49,247 bases of DNA from Brucellaceae bacterium (GCA_020637775.1 JACKJV010000016.1:1-49247); one strand, 5' to 3'. Shown: positions 1 to 8,426, counted from the first letter of the stretch. Notes: generated by a model from the letters alone, not told the origin. Translations and numbers: made by a program.

Positions 1-60
1 AGCACTCCTTGCGGAACTCGATTTTGAGTCGAGCGCGTCTACCAATTCCGCCACAGGGGC
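1..60 (-). tRNA. tRNA-Leu (anticodon CAA), 3' part outside the window
   Basis: Read on the minus strand, the sequence begins GCCCCTGTGGCGGAATTGG at base 60 and shows a D-arm (GCG/CGC) with the GGTAGA loop typical of tRNA-Leu. The anticodon stem CTCGA/TCGAG encloses a seven-base loop, CTCAAAA, giving anticodon CAA, which decodes TTG. The long variable arm expected for a class II tRNA is just beginning when the window ends, so the T-arm and acceptor 3' strand are not visible. Bases 61-236 downstream of its 5' end hold no gene I can support. Confidence 0.93.
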
Positions 61-236
61 CCGTGGCCAGGCAAATGCATGACCACGATGGCGCCGGACT
101 ATACGAACCGGACGCCTCACGTCAATCACATTCCAACCATGTCTGCGGTTGCACCCTTGCCAGCCTCGCCGACCGCGCCTACACGGGAGACCGAAACCGG
201 CATGCGTCCGGTCCCTTCGTGCAAGAGTGATCGAGC

Positions 237-818
237 ATGCTGCGCCGCCTTTATGACTGGACATTGTCGCTTGCCGGAACCCGCCATGCCGAAAAGGCGC
301 TGGCCGGCATTTCCTTCGCCGAGAGTTCGTTCTTCCCCATCCCGCCGGATGTTCTGTTGATCCCGATGGTGCTGGCGAAGCGGGAAAACTGGCTGCGCAT
401 CGCCATCCTGTGCACGCTGTCATCGGTCGCCGGGGCTTTCCTGGGCTATGCCATCGGCATGTTTCTCTATGAAACCGTCGGCGAGCCCCTTCTGGCGTTC
501 TATGGCAAGGTCGATGCCTTCGAGCAGATCAGCGCCTGGTACAACACCTGGGGCGGCTGGGGCGTGCTGTTTGCCGCGGTTACGCCCTTTCCCTACAAGG
601 TGCTGACCATCTTCTCCGGCGCCACCGGCCTGAATTTCCTGGTTTTCACCATCGTCTCCATCATCGGCCGCGCGGCCCGGTTCTTCCTCGTCGCCTTTCT
701 GCTCTATCGCTGGGGCGAGCCGATCCGTGTTTTCATCGAGAAATACCTCAACCTTCTTTTCATCCTTTTCATGGTGTTGCTGATCGGCGGTTTTGTCGCC
801 ATCCGCTACGTCTTCTGA
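237..818 (+). CDS. YqaA/DedA-like SNARE-associated membrane protein
   Basis: This 193-residue integral membrane protein belongs to the YqaA branch of the DedA/VTT superfamily, whose better-known members move lipids such as undecaprenyl phosphate across the membrane; the substrate here is unknown. The N-terminal region has the family pattern AESSFFPIPPDVLLIP (about residues 28-43), where an acidic residue and a proline-rich re-entrant loop precede the first helix. Later hydrophobic segments lie at about 50-80, 100-130 and 165-190, with a GRAARF-type basic motif around 144. The start has only a weak ribosome site (GAGTGAT). dsbB follows 17 bases later on the same strand, so the two are probably co-transcribed. 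Confidence 0.85.
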   Translation: MLRRLYDWTLSLAGTRHAEKALAGISFAESSFFPIPPDVLLIPMVLAKRENWLRIAILCTLSSVAGAFLGYAIGMFLYETVGEPLLAFYGKVDAFEQISAWYNTWGGWGVLFAAVTPFPYKVLTIFSGATGLNFLVFTIVSIIGRAARFFLVAFLLYRWGEPIRVFIEKYLNLLFILFMVLLIGGFVAIRYVF

Positions 819-835
819 TCACCCTGGATAGACCC

Positions 836-1342
836 ATGACCATTCACGCCACCCGCACCGCCACATCGACGGCCCTGTTTCTCGCCATTGCCATGGCTGC
901 CACGGTGGCCACCGCGCTGGGCTTCGAGCATATCGGCGGATACATTCCCTGCGCGCTCTGCCTGGAGCAGCGTACGCCCTACTATGTCGGCGCCCCTCTC
1001 ATGCTGGCGACCTTCCTCCTGGCCCGGTTCGGTGCCGGTCAGCGGCTCGTCCGCCTGCTCCTGTCCGCCGGCGGCGCACTGATGATCTATGGCCTCGTGC
1101 TCGGCACCTATCATGCCGGTGTGGAGTGGGGTTTCTGGGCCGGGCCGAGCGATTGCGTGTCGGCTGCACCGGTCCTGTCGGGGTCGGTGGAAGACCTTCT
1201 CAAGGGCGCCACCTCGCAGAGACCGCCATCCTGCGATGAAGCGGCGTTGCGCATTTTCGGTCTCTCGATGGCCGGATGGAACGTGCTGGCAAGCGCCTTC
1301 CTCGCGGCAGTCGCCTTTCGCGGAGCATTCGCCAGGCGCTGA
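836..1342 (+). CDS. dsbB: disulfide bond formation protein B (DsbB family)
   Basis: DsbB reoxidises the periplasmic dithiol oxidase DsbA and passes the electrons to membrane quinone. The 168-residue product has four predicted membrane helices. The first periplasmic loop carries the redox pair CALC (Cys39, Cys42), followed by EQR, where Arg46 sits in the position of the quinone-contacting arginine. The second periplasmic loop carries the other redox pair as single cysteines, Cys107 (SDC) and Cys133 (PSCDE). All four essential cysteines are therefore present and the protein should be active. No dsbA is in this window, but a TlpA-type thioredoxin is encoded near 14 kb. Confidence 0.94.
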   Translation: MTIHATRTATSTALFLAIAMAATVATALGFEHIGGYIPCALCLEQRTPYYVGAPLMLATFLLARFGAGQRLVRLLLSAGGALMIYGLVLGTYHAGVEWGFWAGPSDCVSAAPVLSGSVEDLLKGATSQRPPSCDEAALRIFGLSMAGWNVLASAFLAAVAFRGAFARR

Positions 1343-1366
1343 GGCGCAACGCCCGCCGGCCCGGCG

Positions 1367-1924
1367 TCACGGCTCCAGTTCGACGTCCCAGTAGAGATAG
1401 TCCATCCAGCTTTCATGCAGGAAATTGGGCGGAAAGCCGCGGCCATTGTTGTGCAGGTCATGCACGGTCGGCTGGAAGGGCTTCTGCCGTGGCCACATCC
1501 TGGCATGTTCCGGCATCATGCCGCCCTTTTTCAGATTGCAGGGCGAACAGGCCGCCACGATGTTCTCCCAGTTCGTGGTCCCGCCGCAGCGCCGCGGCAC
1601 GACATGGTCGAACGTCAGATCCTCCTCCGAACCGCAATACTGGCAGCGAAACCGGTCGCGCAGGAAGACATTGAAGCGCGTGAAGGCGGGATGGCGCGCC
1701 GGCTTCACATAGGTTTTCAGCGAAACGACGCTCGGCACCCTCATCCGGAAACTCGGCGAGGTCACCTCGTGATCATATTCCGCCACAATGTTCACCCGGT
1801 CGAGAAAGACCGCCTTGATCGCGTCCTGCCACGACCAAAGGGACAGCGGATAATAACTCAAGGGACGGTAGTCCGCATTCAGTACAAGAGCGGGCAATCC
1901 GTCCGGATTGACGTGCACCGTCAC
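1367..1924 (-). CDS. HNH endonuclease family protein
   Basis: This 185-residue protein has a central HNH nuclease fold with zinc-binding cysteines: CQYCG at about residues 94-98, DHVVPR containing the catalytic His at 105-110, and TNWENIVAACSPCN containing the Asn and second Cys pair at 117-130. It belongs to a standalone family common in alphaproteobacterial chromosomes; the biological substrate is not established. The start is GTG at 1924, preceded seven bases upstream by a strong AGGGGG site. It lies downstream of a DNA glycosylase gene on the same strand, 125 bases away. It is not associated with mobile or defence genes, so a housekeeping DNA-processing role is more likely than restriction. 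Confidence 0.88.
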   Translation of the reverse strand: MTVHVNPDGLPALVLNADYRPLSYYPLSLWSWQDAIKAVFLDRVNIVAEYDHEVTSPSFRMRVPSVVSLKTYVKPARHPAFTRFNVFLRDRFRCQYCGSEEDLTFDHVVPRRCGGTTNWENIVAACSPCNLKKGGMMPEHARMWPRQKPFQPTVHDLHNNGRGFPPNFLHESWMDYLYWDVELEP

Positions 1925-2049
1925 GCCATGACCCCCTATGTTTCAGGTCTGTCGGCGCGGATACTGTAAGCCGGAGATGACAGCATTGTGAAGCCGCTAT
2001 TTCATCTGTGCGCGGTTTAGGTGCGTCTGTTTTTATTGCTTTTTTGGCT

Positions 2050-2694
2050 TCACCGGGTGGAAGGGGCGCCATCGCGCCCCCGCATCGCGGCATAGTGCGC
2101 CCAGAAAAGCCGTGCCGCCACGCCCCGCCACGGGGCCCATGATTCGGCAAGCGCGGCCAGCGCCTTCTCGCCGGGCCGCGCCTCCAGGCCCAGCGCCTCG
2201 TGCACCGAGGCCTGCAACGCCACGTCGCGCGCGGGAAAGATGTCCGGATGGCCACCGGCAAACAGCAGGTAGACCTCCGCTGTCCACGGGCCGACCCCGC
2301 GGATCACGGTCAATCGCCCGATGGCCTCTTCAGCCGGCAAGCCGCCCAATCCGCCAAGGCCGAGGCCGCCGGCTTCCGCCCTGGCAATGGCCAGCAGCGT
2401 TGCCTGTTTGGGCCGGGAAAGGCCGGCCTGGCGAAAGACGGCATCGTCCGCATGCATCACCGCTTCGGGCGTCAGCGGATCGAGCAGGCCGGCCAGGCGC
2501 CCGAAAATGGCATCGGCGCTTGCCTTGGAGACCTGCTGGGCGACGATGATCGAGGCAAGCGAGGCAAAGCCGGGCGCGGAACGGCGCAGCGGGACCGGGC
2601 CTGCCCGCTCGATGACCGGCTTGAGGCGGGCATCGCGGCCGGCAAGCGCCGCCAGTCCCTCGGCAATGTCATCCAGTGTCTCGATCGGTCGCAT
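2050..2694 (-). CDS. DNA-3-methyladenine glycosylase, AlkA-like HhH-GPD family
   Basis: This 214-residue base-excision repair glycosylase removes alkylated purines from DNA. The visible HhH-GPD signature runs LTVIRGVGPWTAEVYLLF (helix-hairpin-helix, about residues 129-146), followed by DIFPARDVAL, whose last Asp is in the catalytic position. The VAQQVS segment near residue 50 is also typical of the family. It lacks the N-terminal domain of E. coli AlkA and is of the short form. The start at 2694 (MRPIETL) was chosen because it gives a normal family length and leaves room for the divergent gluQ promoter. The reading frame stays open far upstream, but that extension is antisense to gluQ and has no family resemblance. 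Confidence 0.9.
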   Translation of the reverse strand: MRPIETLDDIAEGLAALAGRDARLKPVIERAGPVPLRRSAPGFASLASIIVAQQVSKASADAIFGRLAGLLDPLTPEAVMHADDAVFRQAGLSRPKQATLLAIARAEAGGLGLGGLGGLPAEEAIGRLTVIRGVGPWTAEVYLLFAGGHPDIFPARDVALQASVHEALGLEARPGEKALAALAESWAPWRGVAARLFWAHYAAMRGRDGAPSTR

Positions 2695-2766
2695 GTCCGC
2701 AGCTTGCCACCTTGAGGGGCCAGCGGCTAGTCTCCCCGTCCGTTCACCGAGCCGCGCCGCCTCCCG

Positions 2767-3648
2767 ATGATCCGACCTGTCTTCCGCTTCGCGCCCAGCC
2801 CGAATGGCGCCCTGCATCTGGGCCATGCCTATTCGGCCTGCCTCAACCATGACATGGCACGGGCAGCCGGCGGCCGTTTCCTGCTGCGCATGGAAGACAT
2901 CGACACGACCCGCTGTACGCCGCGACTGGAAGCCGCCATGCTGGAAGACCTCGACTGGCTGGGCCTGGAATGGGAACGGCCGGTGCGCCGCCAGTCCGAG
3001 CACTTTGCCGACTATGCTGCCGCGCTGGAGGCGCTCGCCGCCGAAGGCCTCGTCTACCCCGCCTTCCTGTCCCGTGGCGAGATCCGGGCCGCCATTGCCG
3101 AGGCGGAAGCCGGAACAGACGCGCCATGGCCGCGCGACCCCGACGGGGCGCCGCTCTATCCGGGCTCGGAGCGCGCCATGCCGCAACGCCTGCGCGATGA
3201 GCGCATCGCCGCCGGCGAGCCCTTTGCCTGGCGGCTCGACATGCAGGCCGCACTTGCCTTCGCCGGGCCGGTGGCCGGCTGGCAGGAAACCGGCGCGGGA
3301 CCTGGCGGGGAGACCGGTCTCGTACCGGCCGAACCGGAACTCTGGGGCGATGTCGTGCTGGCGCGCAAGGAGACACCGGCCAGCTATCACCTGTCGGTCA
3401 CCGTGGACGACGCGCTGCAGGGCGTGACGCACGTGGTGCGCGGCCGCGACCTTTTTCACGCAACGTCATTGCACCGCTTGCTGCAGGACCTTCTTGGCTT
3501 GCCGTCCCCGGTCTATCATCATCACCGCCTTGTCCTCGGCGGCGACGGCCGCAAGCTGTCCAAGAGCCACGGCGATACGGCGCTGTCGAGCCTGCGCGCG
3601 GCCGGCACCACGCCCGCGGACATCCGAAAAATGGTGGGGATGATGTAA
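2767..3648 (+). CDS. gluQ: glutamyl-Q tRNA(Asp) synthetase
   Basis: GluQRS is a paralogue of the catalytic half of glutamyl-tRNA synthetase that attaches glutamate to queuosine at position 34 of tRNA-Asp. The 293-residue product has the class I signatures HLGH (residues 17-20) and KLSKS (263-267), ends soon after KLSKS as GluQRS does, and has no anticodon-binding domain. The FAPSPNGALH start is characteristic. In many homologues a zinc site uses cysteines in a CxC/CxxC arrangement after the VYP motif; here that stretch reads VYPAFLSRGE and has no cysteine, so the zinc site appears lost. It is transcribed away from the glycosylase gene across a 72-base gap. Confidence 0.93.
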   Translation: MIRPVFRFAPSPNGALHLGHAYSACLNHDMARAAGGRFLLRMEDIDTTRCTPRLEAAMLEDLDWLGLEWERPVRRQSEHFADYAAALEALAAEGLVYPAFLSRGEIRAAIAEAEAGTDAPWPRDPDGAPLYPGSERAMPQRLRDERIAAGEPFAWRLDMQAALAFAGPVAGWQETGAGPGGETGLVPAEPELWGDVVLARKETPASYHLSVTVDDALQGVTHVVRGRDLFHATSLHRLLQDLLGLPSPVYHHHRLVLGGDGRKLSKSHGDTALSSLRAAGTTPADIRKMVGMM

Positions 3649-3680
3649 GGCCGCTTTCGCGCCAGGCATGGCCGGGCCGC

Positions 3681-3971
3681 CTAGTCCGTGCGGTAGAAGA
3701 TGCCCTTTGCGAACGCCAGTATGCTCATCAGCAGGCAGCCGCCGGTCACCCCTGCCGCCACCGCGATCTGGAGATTGCGGAACGGTATGCCATACGCATT
3801 GCAGATATAGATTGAACCGAAGAAGCCGATCACCAGGACAACCATGTTGCCGGCCGGGCCGAAGCCCTCTTCCCGTATGATCCGGTCGAGTGCGTAGCCG
3901 AACACATAGGCCAGCATCGAAACCACCATGAACCCGACAACCAGCCAGAAGGGATCGATTCTCCATATCAT
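3681..3971 (-). CDS. small hypothetical membrane protein
   Basis: I do not recognise a named family for this 96-residue protein. It has three hydrophobic segments, at about residues 5-27, 42-58 and 65-85, and a glycine-rich stretch (GPAGNMVVLVIGFFG) recalling the small GlsB/YeaQ-type membrane proteins, though the match is too loose to assign. I chose ATG 3971 (MIWRIDPF) because GTGAGG lies about nine bases upstream; in-frame ATG 4001 and GTG 4007 have no ribosome site. It ends 32 bases past gluQ in convergent orientation and is transcribed divergently from the EamA transporter gene. Confidence 0.65.
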   Translation of the reverse strand: MIWRIDPFWLVVGFMVVSMLAYVFGYALDRIIREEGFGPAGNMVVLVIGFFGSIYICNAYGIPFRNLQIAVAAGVTGGCLLMSILAFAKGIFYRTD

Positions 3972-4117
3972 GGGGCTTGGCCTCACGCTCGCGATTGTCA
4001 TTCGCACGAAACTTTGCGCATCGTAGCGTCAATTTCTTTCGCTTTGCTTAAGCCTGCCGCCGGTATATGCGGGAACCTCGTTCATCCCCAACGGCAACAA
4101 CCTGCGCAGACATCCCC

Positions 4118-5014
4118 ATGAATCCGGCTCGCATCGCTCCTCCCCTCTTTGTCGGCCTGTGGGCCACCGGCTTCATCGGCGCACGTTACGCGATGCCCTA
4201 TGCCGAGCCCTTCACCTTTCTGGGCGTCCGCTTCGTCCTATCCGCCGCGCTGATTGCCGGCCTCGTGGCCTGGTTTGCCGGGCCGCGCCTCAAGCCGGCC
4301 CATGTCATCCATTCCATGGTGGCCGGCGTTCTCATGCACGGGGTTTACCTGGGCGGCGTCTTCTGGGCCATCCGCCACGGCATGCCGGCCGGACTGTCCG
4401 CGCTCATCATCGGCCTTCAGCCGCTGATCACCGCCTTCATGGCGGTTCCCGCGCTCGGCGAACGGGTGACCGGCCGCCACTGGACGGGCCTCGTCGTGGG
4501 CTTTGCCGGCGTCATCATCGTCCTGTGGCCGAAGATCGGCGTCATCGGCGCCGGCGTGAACGCCGCCACGCTTGCCGCCTCTGTCATCTCCGTGCTCGGC
4601 ATGAGCGCCGGCACCATCTGGCAGAAGCGCTTCGTCCAGGGGGCAAATCTCATGCGCGGCACATTCTGGCAGTATCTCGGCGGTGTCCTGGCCGCCATTC
4701 CCATGGTGCTGTTCTTCGAGGAAGGGCATCTGGAAATCAACGGCAGCACGATCTTTGCCATGGCATGGCTCGTCCTCGTTCTGTCCATCGGCGCGATCAT
4801 GCTGCTGATGTACCTCATCCGCGAGGGCGCGATCTCCAAGGTCGCATCGCTCTTCTATCTCGTTCCCGCCTGCACGGCGGTGTTCGCCTGGATCCTGTTC
4901 GGTGAGGAACTGCTGCCAGTGCAGATCCTCGGCATGGCCATCACGAGCTTCGGCGTGGCTCTGGCGACGATGGCAAACGCGAAACCTGCTCCCGCAAGGA
5001 CCGGTAGCGCATGA
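4118..5014 (+). CDS. EamA/DMT-family transporter
   Basis: This 298-residue inner-membrane protein has about ten hydrophobic helices arranged as two EamA repeats, the pattern of the drug/metabolite transporter superfamily, whose members mostly export small metabolites. The first repeat begins LFVGLWATGFIGARYAMPYA and the second is near AASVISVLGMSAGTIWQKR (about residue 155). The substrate cannot be inferred. I chose ATG 4118 (MNPARIAPP) because it begins immediately before helix 1; an upstream in-frame start at 4067 would add 17 polar residues. Its last 74 bases overlap the 3' end of the convergent YihY-like gene. Confidence 0.88.
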   Translation: MNPARIAPPLFVGLWATGFIGARYAMPYAEPFTFLGVRFVLSAALIAGLVAWFAGPRLKPAHVIHSMVAGVLMHGVYLGGVFWAIRHGMPAGLSALIIGLQPLITAFMAVPALGERVTGRHWTGLVVGFAGVIIVLWPKIGVIGAGVNAATLAASVISVLGMSAGTIWQKRFVQGANLMRGTFWQYLGGVLAAIPMVLFFEEGHLEINGSTIFAMAWLVLVLSIGAIMLLMYLIREGAISKVASLFYLVPACTAVFAWILFGEELLPVQILGMAITSFGVALATMANAKPAPARTGSA

Positions 5015-5825
5015 TCGCGGCATTGAGTTCGGCACCGATGATGAAGATCGCCGCGATCATGTAGAGAAACACCAGTGCGATGATGATCGAGGCCAGACCG
5101 GCATAGGTCGACGCGTAATTGGCGAAACTGTTGAGATAGGCGGCAAAGCCCGACGATCCGACGATCCAGAACACGAGTGTCAGCACCACGCCCGGCAGGA
5201 TGTCGCGAATGGTGCGCCGCCCGCAGGGCAGCCATTTGTGCGCAGACACCAGCCCGACCGTCAGGACCAGCGCCGCCACGCCAAGGCGAAGCGCATCGAA
5301 GCTGCCATACCATTCCGAAACCACGGGGAAGCGCAGCGTGATCTGGCGCACGATCACCGGAAGCGCCACCAGCAGCAGGCTGACGACAACCAGCACGACC
5401 GTGGCCAGCACCACGAAGCCCAGGCTCTGGGCGCGCAACAGGATGACCGAGCGCCCCTCCACCTGCCGGTAGGCGCGGTTGAGCGATGTTCGCAGCGCTT
5501 CGACGCCATTGGACGCGAAGATGAGGGCAAGCACGGCGCCGATCGTCAGGAGGTCGCCGCGCTGGGTCGTCAGCACGCTGTTGACCTCGCGCGACAGCGG
5601 CGCGGCAATCGTCTCCGGCCAGGTGTCGAAAATCAGGTGTACGGCGGAATCCGCGAAGGCATCGGCCCCCAGGAAGACAGCCAGCGTCGTTGCGAAGATG
5701 AGAAAGGGAAACAGCGCCATCAATGTCGAGAGGGCGACATGGCTGGCCATGGCCCAGCCGTCATCGCGGGAAAAATGCCCGAAGGCATCGCCCAGGATCC
5801 GCCTTGCCGCGATGTATCTTGGCAT
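4941..5825 (-). CDS. YihY/BrkB (UPF0761) family inner-membrane protein
   Basis: This 294-residue protein matches the YihY/virulence factor BrkB family, once mis-assigned as RNase BN. The N-terminus carries the family region DDGWAMASHVALSTLMALFP (about residues 21-40), followed by roughly six helices. The C-terminal family region YASTYAGLASIIIALVFLY and GAELNAAIMR is intact. The molecular role of the family is unresolved. ATG 5825 has an AGAAGGA site nine bases upstream. The gene converges on and overlaps the EamA transporter gene by 74 bases, and is transcribed divergently from the SDR gene, so 5826-5897 should hold both promoters. Confidence 0.88.
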   Translation of the reverse strand: MPRYIAARRILGDAFGHFSRDDGWAMASHVALSTLMALFPFLIFATTLAVFLGADAFADSAVHLIFDTWPETIAAPLSREVNSVLTTQRGDLLTIGAVLALIFASNGVEALRTSLNRAYRQVEGRSVILLRAQSLGFVVLATVVLVVVSLLLVALPVIVRQITLRFPVVSEWYGSFDALRLGVAALVLTVGLVSAHKWLPCGRRTIRDILPGVVLTLVFWIVGSSGFAAYLNSFANYASTYAGLASIIIALVFLYMIAAIFIIGAELNAAIMRYRSLREQVSRLPSSPEPRRSS

Positions 5826-5897
5826 CAGCCTGTCCTTCTGGTTGCGCGCTGCCTTTGTATATGGGAAATGCAGGCTATCGAGAAAGGGTGTTTTCGC

Positions 5898-6731
5898 ATG
5901 CCCGCCGCACGCACCATCATCGTCACCGGCGCCTCCTCCGGCATCGGCGCCCATTGCGCCCGCGCCCTCAGGTCGGAAGGCTGGCGCGTCTTCGCCACGG
6001 CCCGCAAGCCGGACGATCTGGCCGCGCTCGAGGCCGATGGCATCGAGGCGTTTTACCTGGACTATTGCGAACCGTCCTCCATCGAGGCGCTCGTCGCCAA
6101 TGTCCTGGCGCGTACGGGCGGCAGGCTGGACGCCCTTTTCAACAATGGCGCCTATGCCCAGGCCGGCGCTGTGGAAGACCTGCCCGTTGCGGCCCTGCGC
6201 GCCCAGTTCGAGGCCAATTTTTTCGGCTGGCACGACCTGACGCGGCGCATCGTGCCTGTCATGCGCGCCCAAGGGTACGGCCGCATCGTCAATTGCTCGT
6301 CCATTCTCGGTCTGGTGCCGGTGAAATATCGCGGTGCCTATGCCGCATCGAAACATGCGCTGGAAGGCCTGACGCTCTGCCTGCGCGCCGAGCTCGCCGC
6401 GACCGGCATCAAGGTCTCGCTCATCGAGCCCGGTCCCGTGGTCTCGAAGATCGCGGCCAACGGCCTGCCCTGGTTCCTGAAACATGTCGACATCGAGGGC
6501 TCGCCCCACCGCGATGCCTATGAGGCGCAACTGGCCCGCATGGAAGCCGGCGGGTCGGTGTCGCGCTGGAAGCCGGGGCCGCACGCCGTCCATCGCGTTC
6601 TGCGCCATGCGCTGAATAGTCCCCGGCCGAAACCGCACTATGTGATGACCCTGCCGGCGCGCGCCGGCGTATTCATCAAGCGTTTTCTTCCCCCGGCGCT
6701 TGCCTACCGCATCACCGCCGGGCAAGGATGA
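5898..6731 (+). CDS. short-chain dehydrogenase/reductase (SDR family)
   Basis: This 277-residue NAD(P)-dependent oxidoreductase of the classical SDR type has the cofactor motif TGASSGIG at residues 10-17, the NNGAY variant of the NNAG motif near 90, catalytic Ser in NCSSILG near 135, and YAASK (Tyr-x-x-x-Lys) near 150. The ARKPDDL segment after the second beta strand suggests preference for NADPH. The substrate is not evident. ATG 5898 is preceded by AAAGGGTG; an in-frame ATG further upstream would give an atypical N-terminal extension. The next gene, a HIG1-like small protein, starts 54 bases downstream. Confidence 0.9.
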   Translation: MPAARTIIVTGASSGIGAHCARALRSEGWRVFATARKPDDLAALEADGIEAFYLDYCEPSSIEALVANVLARTGGRLDALFNNGAYAQAGAVEDLPVAALRAQFEANFFGWHDLTRRIVPVMRAQGYGRIVNCSSILGLVPVKYRGAYAASKHALEGLTLCLRAELAATGIKVSLIEPGPVVSKIAANGLPWFLKHVDIEGSPHRDAYEAQLARMEAGGSVSRWKPGPHAVHRVLRHALNSPRPKPHYVMTLPARAGVFIKRFLPPALAYRITAGQG

Positions 6732-6785
6732 CGCAACACAAGGACAACCGGGCCGGCCCGTGCCGGACCATCGGGAAAGCAGGCA

Positions 6786-6980
6786 ATGGATACCGTTTTC
6801 AAGTTTCTGGCGATGATCGCCATGGCCGCAGTGGCCTTCGTCCTCGTCAGGGGGCTGATCAACATGATGCGGGCGGGCGACGCCAATACATCGAACAAGC
6901 TCATGCAGGCGCGCGTCTTCCTGCAGTTCATCGCCATTCTGCTCATCGTCGGCGCGCTCTATTTCGCACGCCCGGGCTGA
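6786..6980 (+). CDS. twin-transmembrane small protein, HIG1-like
   Basis: This 64-residue protein consists of two hydrophobic helices (about residues 4-24 and 42-60) joined by a polar loop containing NKLMQARVFLQF. That loop resembles the core of HIG1 domain proteins, which in mitochondria and some alphaproteobacteria associate with cytochrome oxidase or respiratory supercomplexes. Assignment rests on this loop and on the two-helix layout only. It lies 25 bases ahead of the cobalamin adenosyltransferase gene on the same strand, so the two are probably co-transcribed. Confidence 0.8.
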   Translation: MDTVFKFLAMIAMAAVAFVLVRGLINMMRAGDANTSNKLMQARVFLQFIAILLIVGALYFARPG

Positions 6981-7005
6981 AGCGGCAGGCACAGGAGGGG
7001 ATGTC

Positions 7006-7587
7006 ATGGTCAAGCTGAACAAGATCTACACGCGCACCGGCGACGACGGCACGACCGCCCTTGCCGCCGGCGGAAGGCGCATGAAGTTCGATCCGCGCGT
7101 CGACGCCTATGGCACGGTGGACGAGGCCAATGCCTGCATCGGCATGGCCCGGCTCCACACCGCCGGCGGGTATGCGGAGCTCGACGCCATGCTGTCGCGC
7201 ATCCAGAACGATCTCTTCGACCTCGGTGCCGACCTGGCGACGCCGGATCTCGGCGAGGACCTGGGTTACGAGCCCCTGCGCATCGTCCATCACCAGGTCG
7301 AACGCATCGAGCGGGACATCGACGCGCTGAACGCGGCATTGCAGCCGTTGAAATCTTTCGTCCTGCCAGGCGGATCGCCTGCCGCGGCCGCCCTGCACCT
7401 CGCGCGCACGGTGGCGCGCCGCGCCGAGCGCCTGATCGTGGAACTGGCCGAAACGCCTGGCGAGCATGTCAATCCGGAGACCATCCGCTACATGAACCGG
7501 GTTTCGGACCTGCTCTTCGTCGCCGCCCGCGTGGTCAATGACAACGGCGCCGCCGACGTGCTATGGGTTCCGGGGGCGAACCGCTGA
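7006..7587 (+). CDS. ATP:cob(I)alamin adenosyltransferase, PduO type
   Basis: The enzyme transfers the adenosyl group of ATP to reduced cobalamin, giving coenzyme B12. The 193-residue product begins with the family ATP-binding motif TRTGDDGTT (residues 9-17), continues with VDAYGTVDEANA (about 34-45), and carries the C-terminal helical signature YMNRVSDLLFVAARVVN (about 165-181). It is thus the PduO/MMAB type rather than the CobA/BtuR type. A GGAGGGG-like ribosome site precedes the ATG. The aerobic cobaltochelatase genes cobS and cobT are encoded 30 kb away in the same window, consistent with a B12-making organism. Confidence 0.94.
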   Translation: MVKLNKIYTRTGDDGTTALAAGGRRMKFDPRVDAYGTVDEANACIGMARLHTAGGYAELDAMLSRIQNDLFDLGADLATPDLGEDLGYEPLRIVHHQVERIERDIDALNAALQPLKSFVLPGGSPAAAALHLARTVARRAERLIVELAETPGEHVNPETIRYMNRVSDLLFVAARVVNDNGAADVLWVPGANR

Positions 7588-7615
7588 AACAGGCGGCAGG
7601 GGACGGCGGGTTTCG

Positions 7616-8392
7616 ATGTTCATTCCGTTGCACGATGCCAACAGCCTGCGCCATATCCGGGCGCAATATGTCACCATCGCAATCATCGCGATCAATGTCG
7701 CCGTCTTCCTGCTGACCGGTTTCAACGGACAGCAGGCGCTCATCGCCGACGCGCTGGGCTACGGCTACGTGCCCTCGGTGGTCCATGACATCAACGAACT
7801 GACGCCGGACCTCGTTCGCGTTCCGGAAGAACTGACCTACGTCACCTACGCCTTCATGCATGGCGACCTGATGCACCTTGGCGGCAACATGCTCTTCCTC
7901 TGGGTATTCGGCGACAATGTCGAGGATGCCCTGGGTCACATCAAGTATGTCATCTTCTATCTGGCCTGCGCGGCGGCCGGGGCCTGGCTGCACGGCTTCA
8001 TGGATCCGGCATCCGAAACGCCGCTGATCGGTGCGTCCGGGGCTGTGGCGGGTATCGTCGCAGCCTATCTCCTGCTCCATCCGCGCGTGAAGGTCTGGGT
8101 TCTGGCGCTGGGCCGCATTCCGTTGCGAATCCCAGCCTTCATCCCGCTTCTCCTGTGGATCGGCCTGCAGGTCTTCATGTTCCTTGCTTCGGGGGAGGAT
8201 GAGGTCTCCTGGGCGGCCCATTTGGGCGGAATAGCCGCCGGCGCGCTGCTTTTGCTCGTGCTGCGCCGGCCCGGCGTTCCGCTTTTCGACCGGGCCATTG
8301 TCACGCCCAGGGCCGTCGTGACCGAACCGCCGCCGCTGCCGGAGGACAAGCCCGATCGCGGCGGCATGGGCCGCCGCTGGGGCCGCCAATAG
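7616..8392 (+). CDS. rhomboid-family intramembrane serine protease
   Basis: This 258-residue polytopic membrane protein has the rhomboid catalytic dyad: Ser141 in GASGAVAG and His202 in AAHLGG. The oxyanion-region HLGGNM motif (residues 87-92) is present in helix 2, preceded by the YAFMHGD segment. Six helices are predicted and a proline-rich, basic tail of about 30 residues follows. Rhomboids cleave substrate helices inside the membrane; the substrate is not known. ATG 7616 is preceded by GGGGACGG and lies 28 bases after the adenosyltransferase stop. Confidence 0.92.
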   Translation: MFIPLHDANSLRHIRAQYVTIAIIAINVAVFLLTGFNGQQALIADALGYGYVPSVVHDINELTPDLVRVPEELTYVTYAFMHGDLMHLGGNMLFLWVFGDNVEDALGHIKYVIFYLACAAAGAWLHGFMDPASETPLIGASGAVAGIVAAYLLLHPRVKVWVLALGRIPLRIPAFIPLLLWIGLQVFMFLASGEDEVSWAAHLGGIAAGALLLLVLRRPGVPLFDRAIVTPRAVVTEPPPLPEDKPDRGGMGRRWGRQ

Positions 8393-8426
8393 CGATGGCC
8401 TGGGCACATTTTTGCGCCGCACACAA

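Noticed and set aside
1367..1924. HNH nuclease considered as part of a restriction or homing system.
   Set aside because: No methyltransferase, intron, intein or phage gene is nearby, and the family is a common chromosomal one.
5826..7022. Upstream extension of the YihY-like gene into a 693-codon frame.
   Set aside because: Only residues from MPRYIAARR (5825) onward resemble the family. The extension is antisense to the SDR and HIG1-like genes.
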